This document shows positions 1-7,936 of a DNA stretch of 64,000 nucleotides, in pieces (the stretch's first letter is position 1; every line of letters starts with the position of its first letter). The stretch comes from Ignavibacteria bacterium (lineage in GTDB: Bacteria > Bacteroidota > Ignavibacteria > OLB7): positions 1,054,001 to 1,118,000 of the forward strand of contig JACKAE010000002.1 of the NCBI GenBank assembly GCA_020635205.1, read 5' to 3'. The position numbers and the translations under genes were made by a program. The notes beneath the pieces were generated by a model. That model searched no databases. It had not been told where the DNA came from and was given only the letters and a program-made list of their open reading frames with translations.

Positions 1-1533
1 GCCGCCCAATATCCGAGCATTGTTCCACTTACTCCGGTTTCCAAAACTGACTCGACTATCGGCATTACGTGGCGTCAACCTCGGACAGGGCAGCAAGATA
101 TACGCTACAATAGACTTCAGCATACGGCAACTGACGCGATGGTGAACGTGAATCCTTCGTCACTTTCGCTTGCTCCGTGGTACGCTCAGCGATGGTATCC
201 TTCCATCGATATTATCTCCGATACTGTAGCAGGCATATCTCGTGAGGGGATTACGTGGGAGGACGACTTGACCTCGTTGAAGGTAATCTACTTTCAGAGT
301 CTCTTAACACCATCTTCTGGAATCACGGCAATGAGCAACCGTGCATACTATGTGGTCGCTACTAATGGAGGAGGGGTAACATGGCCGAATGGGGAAATCT
401 ATCCACAGACTTCATATTTAGGTGAGCACGATACGTCGTTGGCCGGTGCGCTGCAATTTGCAGTTGGCTATCAAGTTCCAACTACACCTCCCGATTTGTG
501 GCAGACCTTAGTTGATTGGGATTCAACGACGTTCAAGACGAACTGGCCGCAGCAGTACACACTTGGTGGAAGATACCCGAACGTTGCGTTGAACCACGAT
601 GAGACGTGGCGGCGCTTTGCCATTCTCTACCAAGCAAATGGTATTGGGGGGAGCGATTCAACGCTCCGCACTTCGCGCCAGTTTTTTGCAAAGCATTCTC
701 GTCCCGTTGGCTACACAGCGCAGGGACGGGACACCCGCTTTCGGATCGACGATTCGACTGGAACAGGCTTCCACATTCTTCTCTACGATCCGTGGTTTGC
801 TGATGCGAATAGTGCTGCCGGCTTGTCCATGGTCAAGCGGGGGAGTGAGCTTCAGGTTGTTGACAGTGTCGAGCAACTACAGCAACTCTTCCGAACTGTT
901 CCGTTCCATACCTCGGACAGCGTTACCCTTGGCTGCTATCTCTACGCTAAGTTTTATGGAGATTCTTCCGTCGCGATTGGTGATCGCGTTGACGCAATTG
1001 TTGAGGTAGTGGATTCAGCAAGTGGAGATGTTGTAGCTGAGCTTGACTCGATTTCGGTTAGTGGTGAAGGTGGGGACTATTCACTTCAGGTTGAGAAAAC
1101 GGTTGATCTTCTCTCTGGAACCTACTATCTCCGTTTACGCTTTGGTTCCGATGATTTCCCATCCGATCAGACAGCGTACGACTACCGTTATCCCGTAGCA
1201 GAAGTAGCCGGGTGGATTCCGAACCCCGTTGTTGCAAAGGGGGTACGTCGCATTGATGGTGAAGTTGGGAATGGGCTGCGTATCTCCGCACAACCAAATC
1301 CTTTTACAGGCGAAACAGAATTTCGATTCTCGATCAGCAGGGGAGAACATGTAACCCTATCGGTCTTCGACGCTTTAGGGCGTGAAGTCTCACGATTGGT
1401 AGAGAGTGAGTTCTACGAAAGGGGGCGCTATGCAGTAGACTTCGACGGATCGCAGTTACGTCCGGGAACATACATCGTCGAGTTGAAGACATTGAACGGT
1501 CGGGTAGTAGCGAAGATCATCGTACAACGGTAG
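1..1533 (+). CDS. T9SS-exported protein, 3' part (5' end outside window)
   Basis: The reading frame is open from base 1 (frame 1), so the first in-frame ATG at 139 is not the true start; codons before it continue as sensible protein (for example TIGITWRQP). The visible part is about 510 residues. The last 75-80 residues have the hallmark of a type IX secretion sorting domain: a QPNPF start, strands with VFDALGREV, a PGTYIVEL strand and the end VVAKIIVQR. Family knowledge: such domains direct export across the outer membrane and are usually cleaved there. The body has no domain I recognise; its N-terminal visible part resembles the beta-rich repeats of secreted FCB-group proteins. Its substrate or role is unknown. 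The CDS ends 53 bp before a minisatellite and no clear terminator is seen. Confidence 0.85.
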   Translation, partial: AAQYPSIVPLTPVSKTDSTIGITWRQPRTGQQDIRYNRLQHTATDAMVNVNPSSLSLAPWYAQRWYPSIDIISDTVAGISREGITWEDDLTSLKVIYFQSLLTPSSGITAMSNRAYYVVATNGGGVTWPNGEIYPQTSYLGEHDTSLAGALQFAVGYQVPTTPPDLWQTLVDWDSTTFKTNWPQQYTLGGRYPNVALNHDETWRRFAILYQANGIGGSDSTLRTSRQFFAKHSRPVGYTAQGRDTRFRIDDSTGTGFHILLYDPWFADANSAAGLSMVKRGSELQVVDSVEQLQQLFRTVPFHTSDSVTLGCYLYAKFYGDSSVAIGDRVDAIVEVVDSASGDVVAELDSISVSGEGGDYSLQVEKTVDLLSGTYYLRLRFGSDDFPSDQTAYDYRYPVAEVAGWIPNPVVAKGVRRIDGEVGNGLRISAQPNPFTGETEFRFSISRGEHVTLSVFDALGREVSRLVESEFYERGRYAVDFDGSQLRPGTYIVELKTLNGRVVAKIIVQR

Positions 1534-1586
1534 CCACGACTCTGGTAACCGGGACTCTTTAGGTCGCGCTATGATCAGTAAAGGTT

Positions 1587-1812
1587 GTCGAGAGTCGAGA
1601 GTCGAGAGTCGAGAGTCGAGAGTCGAGAGTCGAGAGTTAAGAGTCAAGAGTCGAGAGTCAAGAGTCTGGAGTCGAGAGTTTGTTTTCGACTCCTGGACTC
1701 ATCGACTCCTGGACTCCTGGACTCCTGGACTCCTGGACTCATCGACTCCTGGACTCATCGACTCCTGGACTCTCCGACTCCTGGACTCTCCGACTCCTGG
1801 ACTCTCCGACTC
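1587..1812. repeat. GAGTC/GACTC minisatellite in two opposed halves
   Basis: From 1587 to about 1679 the sequence is a tandem array of the 7-bp unit CGAGAGT with variants. From about 1686 to 1812 it is an array built on GACTCCTG with a period of 8, mixed with ATCGACTCC and TCTCCGACTCC. GAGTC and GACTC are reverse complements, so the two halves can pair. The best local pairing is 1662-1675 with 1686-1700 (GAGTCTGGAGTCGA against TCGACTCCTGGACTC, one bulge) across a 10-base loop. Short ORFs that cross this array translate only the repeat and are not genes. It lies between the T9SS protein and the cyclophilin gene. Confidence 0.9.
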
Positions 1813-1927
1813 ATGCCGTTCTCACCGGAAAGAGTAACTTTGTCAGCGCGTTGAAATCGTGAGGTTCACGTTTGATTTCGATGCGGATTATTTAGCAATT
1901 CCATCTACTACAGAACAAGAAGATCGT

Positions 1928-2413
1928 ATGAGCGACTACAAACAGTGGGATAGCCCACCAGCAATGGCAATTGAGGCGAACGGAACCTACAAAGCTATCG
2001 TTAACACGAACAAAGGGAAAATTACTTTAGAACTCTACGCAGAACACGCACCTATCACTGTCAACAACTTTGTCTTCCTCGTTAACGAAGGATTTTATGA
2101 TGGAGTGAGCTTCCACCGGGTTATTGATGACTTTGTGGTTCAGGGTGGAGACCCAACTGGAACGGGAGCGGGTGGACCAGGATACAGATTCGAGGATGAA
2201 ACGGTAGGAAATCCACTGAAGCACGGAACGGGAGTGCTCTCGATGGCAAACGCCGGACCGAACACAAATGGAAGTCAGTTCTTTATCACGCACTCACCGC
2301 AGCCACATCTGGATGGACGGCACACCGTCTTCGGCAAAGTGGTTGAAGGGATGGACGTTGTGAACGCTATCGAGCCGGGAGATGTGATGCAGGTGGTGAC
2401 GATTGAGTCGTAA
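1928..2413 (+). CDS. Peptidyl-prolyl cis-trans isomerase, cyclophilin type
   Basis: Single-domain cyclophilin of 161 residues, which catalyses cis-trans isomerisation of X-Pro bonds. Family signatures visible in order: ITLELYAEHAP near the N-terminus, the catalytic-site segment FHRVIDDFVVQGGDPTGTG (Arg and Gln of the active site), GVLSMANAGPNTNGSQFFI, and HLDGRHTVFGKVVEGMDVV. An upstream in-frame ATG exists at 1859, but the 23 residues it adds are not cyclophilin-like; ATG 1928 is preceded by a purine-rich AGAAGA stretch and starts MSDYKQWD, so I chose it. There is no signal peptide from this start, so a cytoplasmic location is likely. The gene appears monocistronic. Confidence 0.93.
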   Translation: MSDYKQWDSPPAMAIEANGTYKAIVNTNKGKITLELYAEHAPITVNNFVFLVNEGFYDGVSFHRVIDDFVVQGGDPTGTGAGGPGYRFEDETVGNPLKHGTGVLSMANAGPNTNGSQFFITHSPQPHLDGRHTVFGKVVEGMDVVNAIEPGDVMQVVTIES

Positions 2414-2621
2414 TGAAGAAGTGATATATCTATCAGCTTCAACGATGCCACTCAGAATTTGCTGTGGGGGATCAACATACCAAGCGGGGGCATGAATCTA
2501 ATCGTGAGGAGGAAGAGTCCCACAGGCGTTGAAGAGAAGTCGATACAAGCCCAACGCATCCTGCGAGAAGCAACGGTGGCTCTCAGCACGACAGGGCGAG
2601 TGATACTCGATCATACCCAAC

Positions 2622-2711
2622 CTGTCACTCTGAACGGAGTGAAGAGTCTGGCAAGGTTGGTGGAGGATTGGTGATTGCTCTACAATACCTGCGAGATGCT
2701 TCGGCAGCCCT
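2622..2711. repeat. Left part of a dispersed intergenic repeat split by IS110
   Basis: The segment starts TGTCACTCTGAACGG (2623) and ends CTTCGGCAGCCCT (2711). The same two end blocks, in the same order, bound the tandem copies at 15653-15775 and 15806-15930. The middle of this copy has diverged. The right end of this copy appears to be the TCAGCATGACAAAGG just after the IS110 element (from 3975). The 2414-2621 interval before it has no gene I can support; it includes a degenerate GAAGAGTCCCACAGG block resembling another decayed copy. Confidence 0.65.
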
Positions 2712-2719
2712 CTATTAGA

Positions 2720-2885
2720 TTAGTGAGCGACTGCAATCGTCCGAGCAACCCTATGATGGCCCTTACTGGAGAACAGTATATGCTGAAGCAGGGACGGACG
2801 ATGTCAATGCCCATGCTAGATAGACGCGCCAGCGATCAATAGAGCTGGATAATAGAGGAAGCAGTGCATTGCCACGCAGTCATCG
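2720..2885 (+). ncRNA. Predicted IS110 bridge RNA (target loop then donor loop)
   Basis: Two consecutive stem-loops with large internal loops lie between the left end and the transposase. Target loop: stem 2736-2743/2795-2802 (ATCGTCCG/CGGACGAT), apical hairpin 2764-2768/2774-2778 (TACTG/CAGTA). Its 5' side holds GCAACCCT (2745-2752), 7 of 8 identical to the left flank GCAGCCCT (2704-2711). Its 3' side holds ATGCTGAAG (2780-2788), the exact complement of the right flank CTTCAGCAT (3973-3981). Donor loop: stem 2805-2810/2866-2871 (CAATGC/GCATTG), apical hairpin CCAGC/GCTGG (2829-2833/2844-2848). Its 5' side holds ATAGAC (2820-2825), identical to the right end (3968-3973). Its 3' side holds TAATAGAG (2850-2857), the exact complement of the left end CTCTATTA (2710-2717). 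Transcript limits are estimates. Confidence 0.7.
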
Positions 2886-2917
2886 ATCAAAACATTACAT
2901 CACAGGAGGATCCATCG

Positions 2918-3931
2918 ATGGAACACCTTGAGTGGACAGTCGGGATTGATGTTGCTGCCGAGAGCTTCGTTGCAGCGGTGTGGAAGGTATCAGAACGACG
3001 GATTGTCGATCGTGCGAGCTTTGCGAACACTCCCGACGGCTTTGCGGAGTTGTTTTCGTGGCTTCTTCAGCAACAGGTGCGCTCAGAAGAGAGTCTCATC
3101 TGTCTGGAAGCAACGGGAGTCTACAGCGAGGCGTTGAGTTATCGCTTAGTTGGCGAAGGATGGTCGGTTGCAGTGGAAGCTCCGCAGAAGGTTCATCGCG
3201 TCTTTCGCAGAACACAGAAGAATGATCTGCTTGATGCTATGCAGATCGCCGAGTATGCCTGGCGCTATAGCGATCAACTCACCAGATGGCAACCAAGCTC
3301 ACGAGCCGTTGAGGAGTTGCGTGTGCTGTTAAGTACGCGTGAACAACTCGTCGGCTATCGCACAGCGCAGCAAAACTCTCTGAAGAGTTTGCAGCGGAAG
3401 GTTGTCATCAGTCGTGTTGCTCAGCAGGTGCAGGAGCAAACGATTGCGCACCTGCAACAGCAGATTCAGCAGATTGATGATGCGATTGCAGCGATCGTTG
3501 AGGAGGATCGGCAGATTGGTGATCATGCCCGTCGTTTGCGGAAGGTTCCGGGTGTCGGTCTGTTGTTGATTGCCAATCTGGCTGTGTTGACCCAGGGGTT
3601 TGTTCTGCGTGTGGAGTCGCGCCATCTCTGCTCATTGCTGGGGATTGCTCCACGGGAACACAGTAGTGGCACATCGATCCGCCGGCGTCCGCGCAGCAGT
3701 GGGCATGGTCCACATCGGATACGGAAGTTACTCTATTTGGCAGCAATGAGTCGTCGACGCAATGACAATGGGGCGCGCGTGTATTATCAGCGAAAGATTG
3801 CTGAGGGCAAGCCCCCGCGTGTTGTCTTGAACAACTTGGCAAACAAGCTCATCGCTTTGCTCTGTGCGTTGATTACCTCAGAAGCGGAGTATGACCCACG
3901 GCTGCAAGCCGTACATCTTGCTGAAGCGTAG
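2918..3931 (+). CDS. IS110-family transposase (DEDD serine recombinase-like)
   Basis: The 337-residue protein has both IS110 domains. The N-terminal RuvC-like DEDD domain shows D11 (GIDVA), E64 (CLEATGVYS), D103 and D106 (KNDLLDAMQ). A coiled-coil-like linker follows (about 160-200, rich in QQ and E). The C-terminal Tnp domain starts RKVPGVGLLL (about 208) and carries GIAPREHSSGTS, where S249/S250 fits the catalytic serine position. Start ATG 2918 is preceded by AGGAGGA with 7-base spacing, better than the in-frame ATG at 2864, which lies inside the predicted donor loop of the bridge RNA. The ORF is intact, so the element may be active. It would recombine element ends with target DNA guided by the RNA encoded just upstream. 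Confidence 0.95.
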   Translation: MEHLEWTVGIDVAAESFVAAVWKVSERRIVDRASFANTPDGFAELFSWLLQQQVRSEESLICLEATGVYSEALSYRLVGEGWSVAVEAPQKVHRVFRRTQKNDLLDAMQIAEYAWRYSDQLTRWQPSSRAVEELRVLLSTREQLVGYRTAQQNSLKSLQRKVVISRVAQQVQEQTIAHLQQQIQQIDDAIAAIVEEDRQIGDHARRLRKVPGVGLLLIANLAVLTQGFVLRVESRHLCSLLGIAPREHSSGTSIRRRPRSSGHGPHRIRKLLYLAAMSRRRNDNGARVYYQRKIAEGKPPRVVLNNLANKLIALLCALITSEAEYDPRLQAVHLAEA

Positions 3932-4001
3932 ATCGCTTCACAAACTCAGTTTTCTCTTGCTTTTGTCATAGACTTCAGCATGACAAAGGGTGTGAACGTG
4001 A

Positions 4002-4035
4002 GAACGGGTGAAGGTGTTAACATCTTCACCCGTTC
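4002..4035. other. 34-bp near-perfect palindrome (terminator-like)
   Basis: GAACGGGTGAAG (4002-4013) and CTTCACCCGTTC (4024-4035) are exact inverted repeats around GTGTTAACAT, which is itself nearly palindromic, so 32 of 34 positions are self-complementary. It lies between the IS110 element and the convergent ompA-like gene, so it may act as a terminator for one of them, but there is no T-run directly after it on either strand. The following bases (about 4045-4098) are a CACTCT/AACTCT-rich low-complexity tract. Confidence 0.6.
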
Positions 4036-4098
4036 CCTCACAAATCAAACTTCCCACTCTCCACTCTACAAACTCAAAACTCTACGAACTTCCAACTC

Positions 4099-5889
4099 TT
4101 ACTGGCATGGCTTTCTGACCAACGCCGTTATCCGTCTGTTCTGACCTCGCACTCGCTCGAGCGATTCAGCGGAGAGGGAATTCGAACCAGATTCTGGTTC
4201 GTTGATTTTTGGCAGGCGGCTTCCGTAACCTACGGTGCCGAGTAACTTGTTCGGACTGACACCGTTAGCCACCAACCAATCGCGAACGCGATCGGCGCGC
4301 AGTTTCGATAACTTGAGATTCCAGTCTGGATTCCCTTCGCTTGAAGTATGCCCCTCAATCAGAACCCCGACATCGTCACATTCTTCGAGAAAGTTCAGCA
4401 ACTGCACCAAGTTCTCACCGGTTTCGGGGCGTGTGAAGTCAAGGTCATCACTGTTCTGCCGGAAGTAGATGTTCGAAAATTCTTTCCGTTCACCAGACTC
4501 AAGTTTTGGATAGCCACCTAAGTCAGGGTCTATTAGTGGGTCAATTCCTTCTCTGCCGACTGGACAGCCGTCGTTCTCAGGTGGTCCCGGAATCGTTGGG
4601 CAGTTATCGACGCCGTCGAGAACCCCATCTTCGTCGGTGTCGGGGGAGAGGGGGTCAGTCCCAGTTCTGGCAAGTTCTTCGTTGTCGGTAAGTTGATCTT
4701 GATCGGTATCTACTGCCCGCGGACTCGTGCCGTGGCGTTGCACTTCGGACATATCGGAGAGGAGGTCGCCATCAGTGTCGGCGGCTAAGGGATTGGTATT
4801 GTAGAGCATTACTTCCTCGCCGTCGGTCAAACCGTCGCTGTCACTATCCTGTGAGAATGGATCGGTTCCATACTCTTCACGTTCGGCTTTATCGCTCAGG
4901 TGATCTCCGTCGCTATCCAGCTCTTCACTATCTGTCTCGAAAGCACTGTTCGGCGCGTTCGGTTTATCCATAGCTGGTGGCGTGGGTGCTGGCTGTTCGG
5001 GTGAAGATTGGCCAGTTGGTGGAGATGGATCAGTTGGAGGAGGAGGATCTCCAGCCGCGAGAGGTTCGTTCTCCGGCTTTGGCTTGTGCTGCCATATTCG
5101 ATAGGAGAGTCCAAGGCGAATTGCCGTATAGTGATCTGACTGCGTCGGTTGTGTCCCTGGCCCGGTTGTAATCAACCCGTCGATATAGTCAACATAGTTG
5201 GCATATCCATCCAGGTAGTCTGTGAAAGTTCTGTGGTATACCCCCTCAAGCCACGCACGCCACTTCTCAGCCACTTGATATTCAAAGCCTATTCCCATTG
5301 GGATAGTGAATGACGTTGTGCTATAGCTTCCGGTGATGTTTCGTGGCAACGGGTCTCCATTCTCATTTTTCGGATTAAAGGAGGTAACACCCAAACCGAG
5401 AAGTGCGTATGGTGAGAGCTTCTCCTGCATGATGTACCACTTCCCGTATACCTGTGCATTAGTCAACCCAATATCGTTCTGCTCAGTAATTGGGACTGAC
5501 GAGCCGGGGTAGGTTGTGCTTCCTGCCGGTCCGAAGAAGTTTGATGCGTAGAGTGCTCGGGAGTCGGCTGTGACGGCGTAGGGGAATGATGCAATCATGT
5601 AGTGTCCGCCGATAGCTACCGAGGAGGTAATGTTGTACTGCAAGTTGAGAGTTGCATTTTGGCTCAGCACTGGGGAGAATCCGGCTCCTTGCAGACTATT
5701 AAACTCGCCATGGTAGATACCAGTGCCAAGTCCAAGCCCTAACATTATCGAGCGGGGGTCAGGTTGTGCTAAGAGCGAAACTTGAGCAACAATAACCAGA
5801 AGGCAGAGAGTGAACACTTTGCCAGCGTTCCGTTTGTTTGGTCGAGGTGCCATACAGTTGCGTTGTATTATCATCTGATTCATCTCCAT
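4099..5889 (-). CDS. OmpA-family outer membrane protein with TSP3 repeats
   Basis: The 596-residue protein has, in order: a signal peptide (hydrophobic VFTLCLLVIVAQVSLLA, ending near residue 41), an outer-membrane beta-barrel-like region (about 45-265), a Pro-rich linker (about 275-310), several Asp-rich TSP type-3 calcium-binding repeats (DSDGDHLSD, DSDSDGLTDGEE, DTDGDLLSD, DTDEDGVLDGVDNCP), and a C-terminal OmpA-like peptidoglycan-binding domain (about 465-596; IYFRQNSDDLDF, LIEGHTSSEG, LSKLRADRVRDWLVANGV, NRRITALV). By family it would sit in the outer membrane and tether it to peptidoglycan. The start is uncertain: in-frame Met codons at residues 1, 3, 6 and 13 all precede the signal peptide. 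No operon partner is apparent. Confidence 0.9.
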   Translation of the reverse strand: MEMNQMIIQRNCMAPRPNKRNAGKVFTLCLLVIVAQVSLLAQPDPRSIMLGLGLGTGIYHGEFNSLQGAGFSPVLSQNATLNLQYNITSSVAIGGHYMIASFPYAVTADSRALYASNFFGPAGSTTYPGSSVPITEQNDIGLTNAQVYGKWYIMQEKLSPYALLGLGVTSFNPKNENGDPLPRNITGSYSTTSFTIPMGIGFEYQVAEKWRAWLEGVYHRTFTDYLDGYANYVDYIDGLITTGPGTQPTQSDHYTAIRLGLSYRIWQHKPKPENEPLAAGDPPPPTDPSPPTGQSSPEQPAPTPPAMDKPNAPNSAFETDSEELDSDGDHLSDKAEREEYGTDPFSQDSDSDGLTDGEEVMLYNTNPLAADTDGDLLSDMSEVQRHGTSPRAVDTDQDQLTDNEELARTGTDPLSPDTDEDGVLDGVDNCPTIPGPPENDGCPVGREGIDPLIDPDLGGYPKLESGERKEFSNIYFRQNSDDLDFTRPETGENLVQLLNFLEECDDVGVLIEGHTSSEGNPDWNLKLSKLRADRVRDWLVANGVSPNKLLGTVGYGSRLPKINEPESGSNSLSAESLERVRGQNRRITALVRKPCQ

Positions 5890-6028
5890 TCAGGATGACG
5901 TAAGAGAGCCGAACGAAGGGAATTCCACATCAAAAGCCCGATTCACAGTCAATTCAGTAAAAGTACTGAAAAAGAAAGACTGTGAGATCGGGCAGAGAGT
6001 TACAGGGTAATTATAGATTGTCGTCCAG

Positions 6029-6700
6029 TTATAGAACCATCGGTTCAAGCGTTCCGTTCAAACTGATAGAATATCTGGATTCACTTTTAAGCCGTTCACT
6101 CACTAATCGCCAGATAATGCCCTGAATTTCATCGACACTCTTTCCACCGTCGACCACGAAGTAACGTCCGGCATTGATGTTTGCAACGCGCATATATCCG
6201 TGAATCACTCGCTCGAAGAATGTAATACCTGCTTCTTCCATTCGATCTTGTACCACACCCTCTCTTCCGGCTGTTCGCTCAAGTGCAGTCTCCGGTGAAA
6301 TATCCAGATAGAAGGTCATATCTGGTTCAGTCTCCTGCGTCGCAATTCTGTTGATATGAATGATGTCATCTAAAGGAAGTCCACGCCCATACCCTTGATA
6401 TGCAATCGTAGAATCTGAAAAGCGATCACAAATCACGATCTTTTCTTGCTGAAGCGAAGGAAGAATCACTTCGGCAACAAGTTGAGCGCGGCTTGCAGCA
6501 AAGAGAAGAAGTTCGGTACGTTCGTTAATTTCGGAGTAATCTTTGTTGAGGAGAATTTCGCGGATATGTTCTGAGAGTCGGGTGTTTCCAGGTTCTCGAA
6601 GTTCGACTATATCGTGCTGAGCTTCACGAAGTTTTTCGGCCAGTAGCCGCGCTTGAGTAGATTTGCCGCTACAGTCGATACCTTCAAATGTGATGAACAT
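6029..6700 (-). CDS. tmk: Thymidylate kinase
   Basis: The enzyme phosphorylates dTMP to dTDP with ATP, an essential step of dTTP synthesis in the cytoplasm. The 223 residues show the P-loop FEGIDCSGKST near the N-terminus, the DRFSDSTIAYQGYGRGL dTMP-binding segment, and a LID region RTAGREGVVQDRM. The frame stays open upstream to 6853, but the 51 extra residues are not kinase-like. ATG 6700 starts MFITFEGID as in the family and has GGAGGTG upstream, so it is chosen. The C-terminal tail (SESRYSISLNGTLEPMVL) is slightly longer than usual. It is divergent from the lipoprotein gene at 6871. Confidence 0.96.
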   Translation of the reverse strand: MFITFEGIDCSGKSTQARLLAEKLREAQHDIVELREPGNTRLSEHIREILLNKDYSEINERTELLLFAASRAQLVAEVILPSLQQEKIVICDRFSDSTIAYQGYGRGLPLDDIIHINRIATQETEPDMTFYLDISPETALERTAGREGVVQDRMEEAGITFFERVIHGYMRVANINAGRYFVVDGGKSVDEIQGIIWRLVSERLKSESRYSISLNGTLEPMVL

Positions 6701-6870
6701 AAGCGCACCTCCGAGTTTATTAAGTTGTAGAGAACATCGCTGAGAGACATGGTGGATTCGATGAATAGCCGGCGATTTGCTATTCTCTCCGTCAGCATGT
6801 ATTGCCGATTCGTAACATCGCCTGAAAATAGAGTTCAATAGAATGAAAGTCAATAACCTGGAACAGATTA

Positions 6871-7668
6871 ATGATAATAACTGGGAGATTTTTGTCGGGA
6901 CTGTCCTATAACATTCGGTTCTGCGGAAACATAGGAGGGATTCTCCTCCTCTTCTTTCTCATCTTTTCTTTGAATGGCTGTTCAGGAGGGGGGAAAGAGT
7001 CTATTCGGTATCAATCCGATGTTTTAATCGAGTCGATTGAGGGAATTCGAGATACAATCGAGTTTCACATCGGCTCTCCCCTTTTCTTAAAACTTGGTAT
7101 TCGTACTGGGCGAGCCTGCGAATCGTTCAACGGCCACCCCTTTTTCTTTGATGAACGTGGCGCGCAAGTTGGTTGGGGATTTGAAGAGGTGAGCGATACG
7201 CTAATGTTTCCCGATGCAGAGGCTTCTTGTGAACGCTACTTGATGTTGAGTTCTGAGGCCTCAAATCTCTTAGCTGAAGGGTATTATTCGATGTCAGTCG
7301 CCCTTTTGATCGATGAGAAGTCGGAACTCCGATCAGATACCATTGTTCTCCACCCAATTCATGCCTCAGGAGCCAACGCACTCTCATACAGCCGTTTTAT
7401 CCTCGAACAGATTATCTTGAATTCACCTCTTCTGGAAGATCGTGCAACGCTTCGCGAGCTATTCTCCGATCACCTTCCGCAGAGCTTCGCTTCAGATGTC
7501 TATCGAGCCGCGATTTTCTATCGTGGAGGTGACCGGGTTGAAGCGAGCGACGCTTTGGCCGCTGCCGAACGCCGAATGAAGAGTGATGAATCCTCCTCAA
7601 CAGGCTCAGCAAATACGAGCAGACTTTTCAAGAAACTACAAGCGAATCTGAGTGAAGAGATGAAGTAG
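6871..7668 (+). CDS. Putative lipoprotein of unknown function
   Basis: The 265-residue protein has a hydrophobic stretch GGILLLFFLIFSLNGC ending in a lipobox-type LNGC at about residue 37, followed by SGGG, so it is probably lipid-anchored in the envelope. No known domain was recognised. The middle (about 60-160) reads as a beta-rich extracellular domain (IEFHIGSPLFLKLGIRTGRACESF, with FFFDERGAQVGWGF), and the C-terminal third is helical and ends in a Ser-rich, Lys-rich tail. The n-region before the hydrophobic core is long (about 20 residues), so the true start may be later. It is divergent from tmk and upstream of the sigma factor; nothing links its function to either. Confidence 0.75.
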   Translation: MIITGRFLSGLSYNIRFCGNIGGILLLFFLIFSLNGCSGGGKESIRYQSDVLIESIEGIRDTIEFHIGSPLFLKLGIRTGRACESFNGHPFFFDERGAQVGWGFEEVSDTLMFPDAEASCERYLMLSSEASNLLAEGYYSMSVALLIDEKSELRSDTIVLHPIHASGANALSYSRFILEQIILNSPLLEDRATLRELFSDHLPQSFASDVYRAAIFYRGGDRVEASDALAAAERRMKSDESSSTGSANTSRLFKKLQANLSEEMK

Positions 7669-7936
7669 CCTACTCTCGGAATCCAGTTTGCGTAAATTCC
7701 TGAAAACGGCTAAGTTTGCAAGGTTTATATCGTTTCAAAGTGAGCAAGTAACGGAAGTTGAGGGGAAACGTGCAGGGGAGGACATTTCCGTCAAGAAGTT
7801 CTGGGGTGGCTGCCGCAATAATCTACGACAAGAAAAAAGTTTTCCTGTCACAACATTATTACGGCGAAAATCGTCACCCCGTGCTGTAAATGATAGAAGT
7901 AATCGCAATTCAATAACAACCTGAAGAGGTTTACTG

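Larger units (their letters stand above)
2710..3974 (+). mobile_element. IS110-family insertion sequence (IS110 group, long left end)
   Basis: The element has one DEDD transposase gene, about 208 bp of non-coding left end and about 43 bp of non-coding right end, and no terminal inverted repeats, which is the layout of the IS110 group (the IS1111 group has the long non-coding part on the other side). Ends were assigned from three agreeing signals: a CT dinucleotide at both junctions (2710-2711 and 3973-3974), interruption of a dispersed repeat, and matches of the ends and flanks to guide segments of the predicted bridge RNA. Removing the element joins CGGCAGCC-CT-TCAGCATGACA, which resembles the intact repeat copies near 15.76 and 15.92 kb. 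Boundaries may be off by 2 bases because the core CT is shared. Confidence 0.75.

Noticed and set aside
1587..1812. Possible CRISPR array
   Set aside because: Units are 7-8 bp with no unique spacers and no cas gene is near.
1571..1862. Three overlapping ORFs of 60-89 codons in the minisatellite
   Set aside because: They translate only the GAGTC/GACTC units in different frames (repeated ESRVESRE and LLDSWTPG); no start context and no non-repeat sequence.
2459..2674. 71-codon ORF before the IS110 element
   Set aside because: It runs through a dispersed repeat (its C-terminal part is translated TGTCACTCTGAAC repeat) and has no recognisable protein features.
3408..3842. 144-codon ORF antisense to the transposase
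   Set aside because: Shadow frame of a well-supported IS110 transposase.
7688..7924. 78-codon ORF upstream of the primary sigma factor
   Set aside because: Random-looking composition, no ribosome binding site, and it occupies the region where the rpoD promoter is expected.
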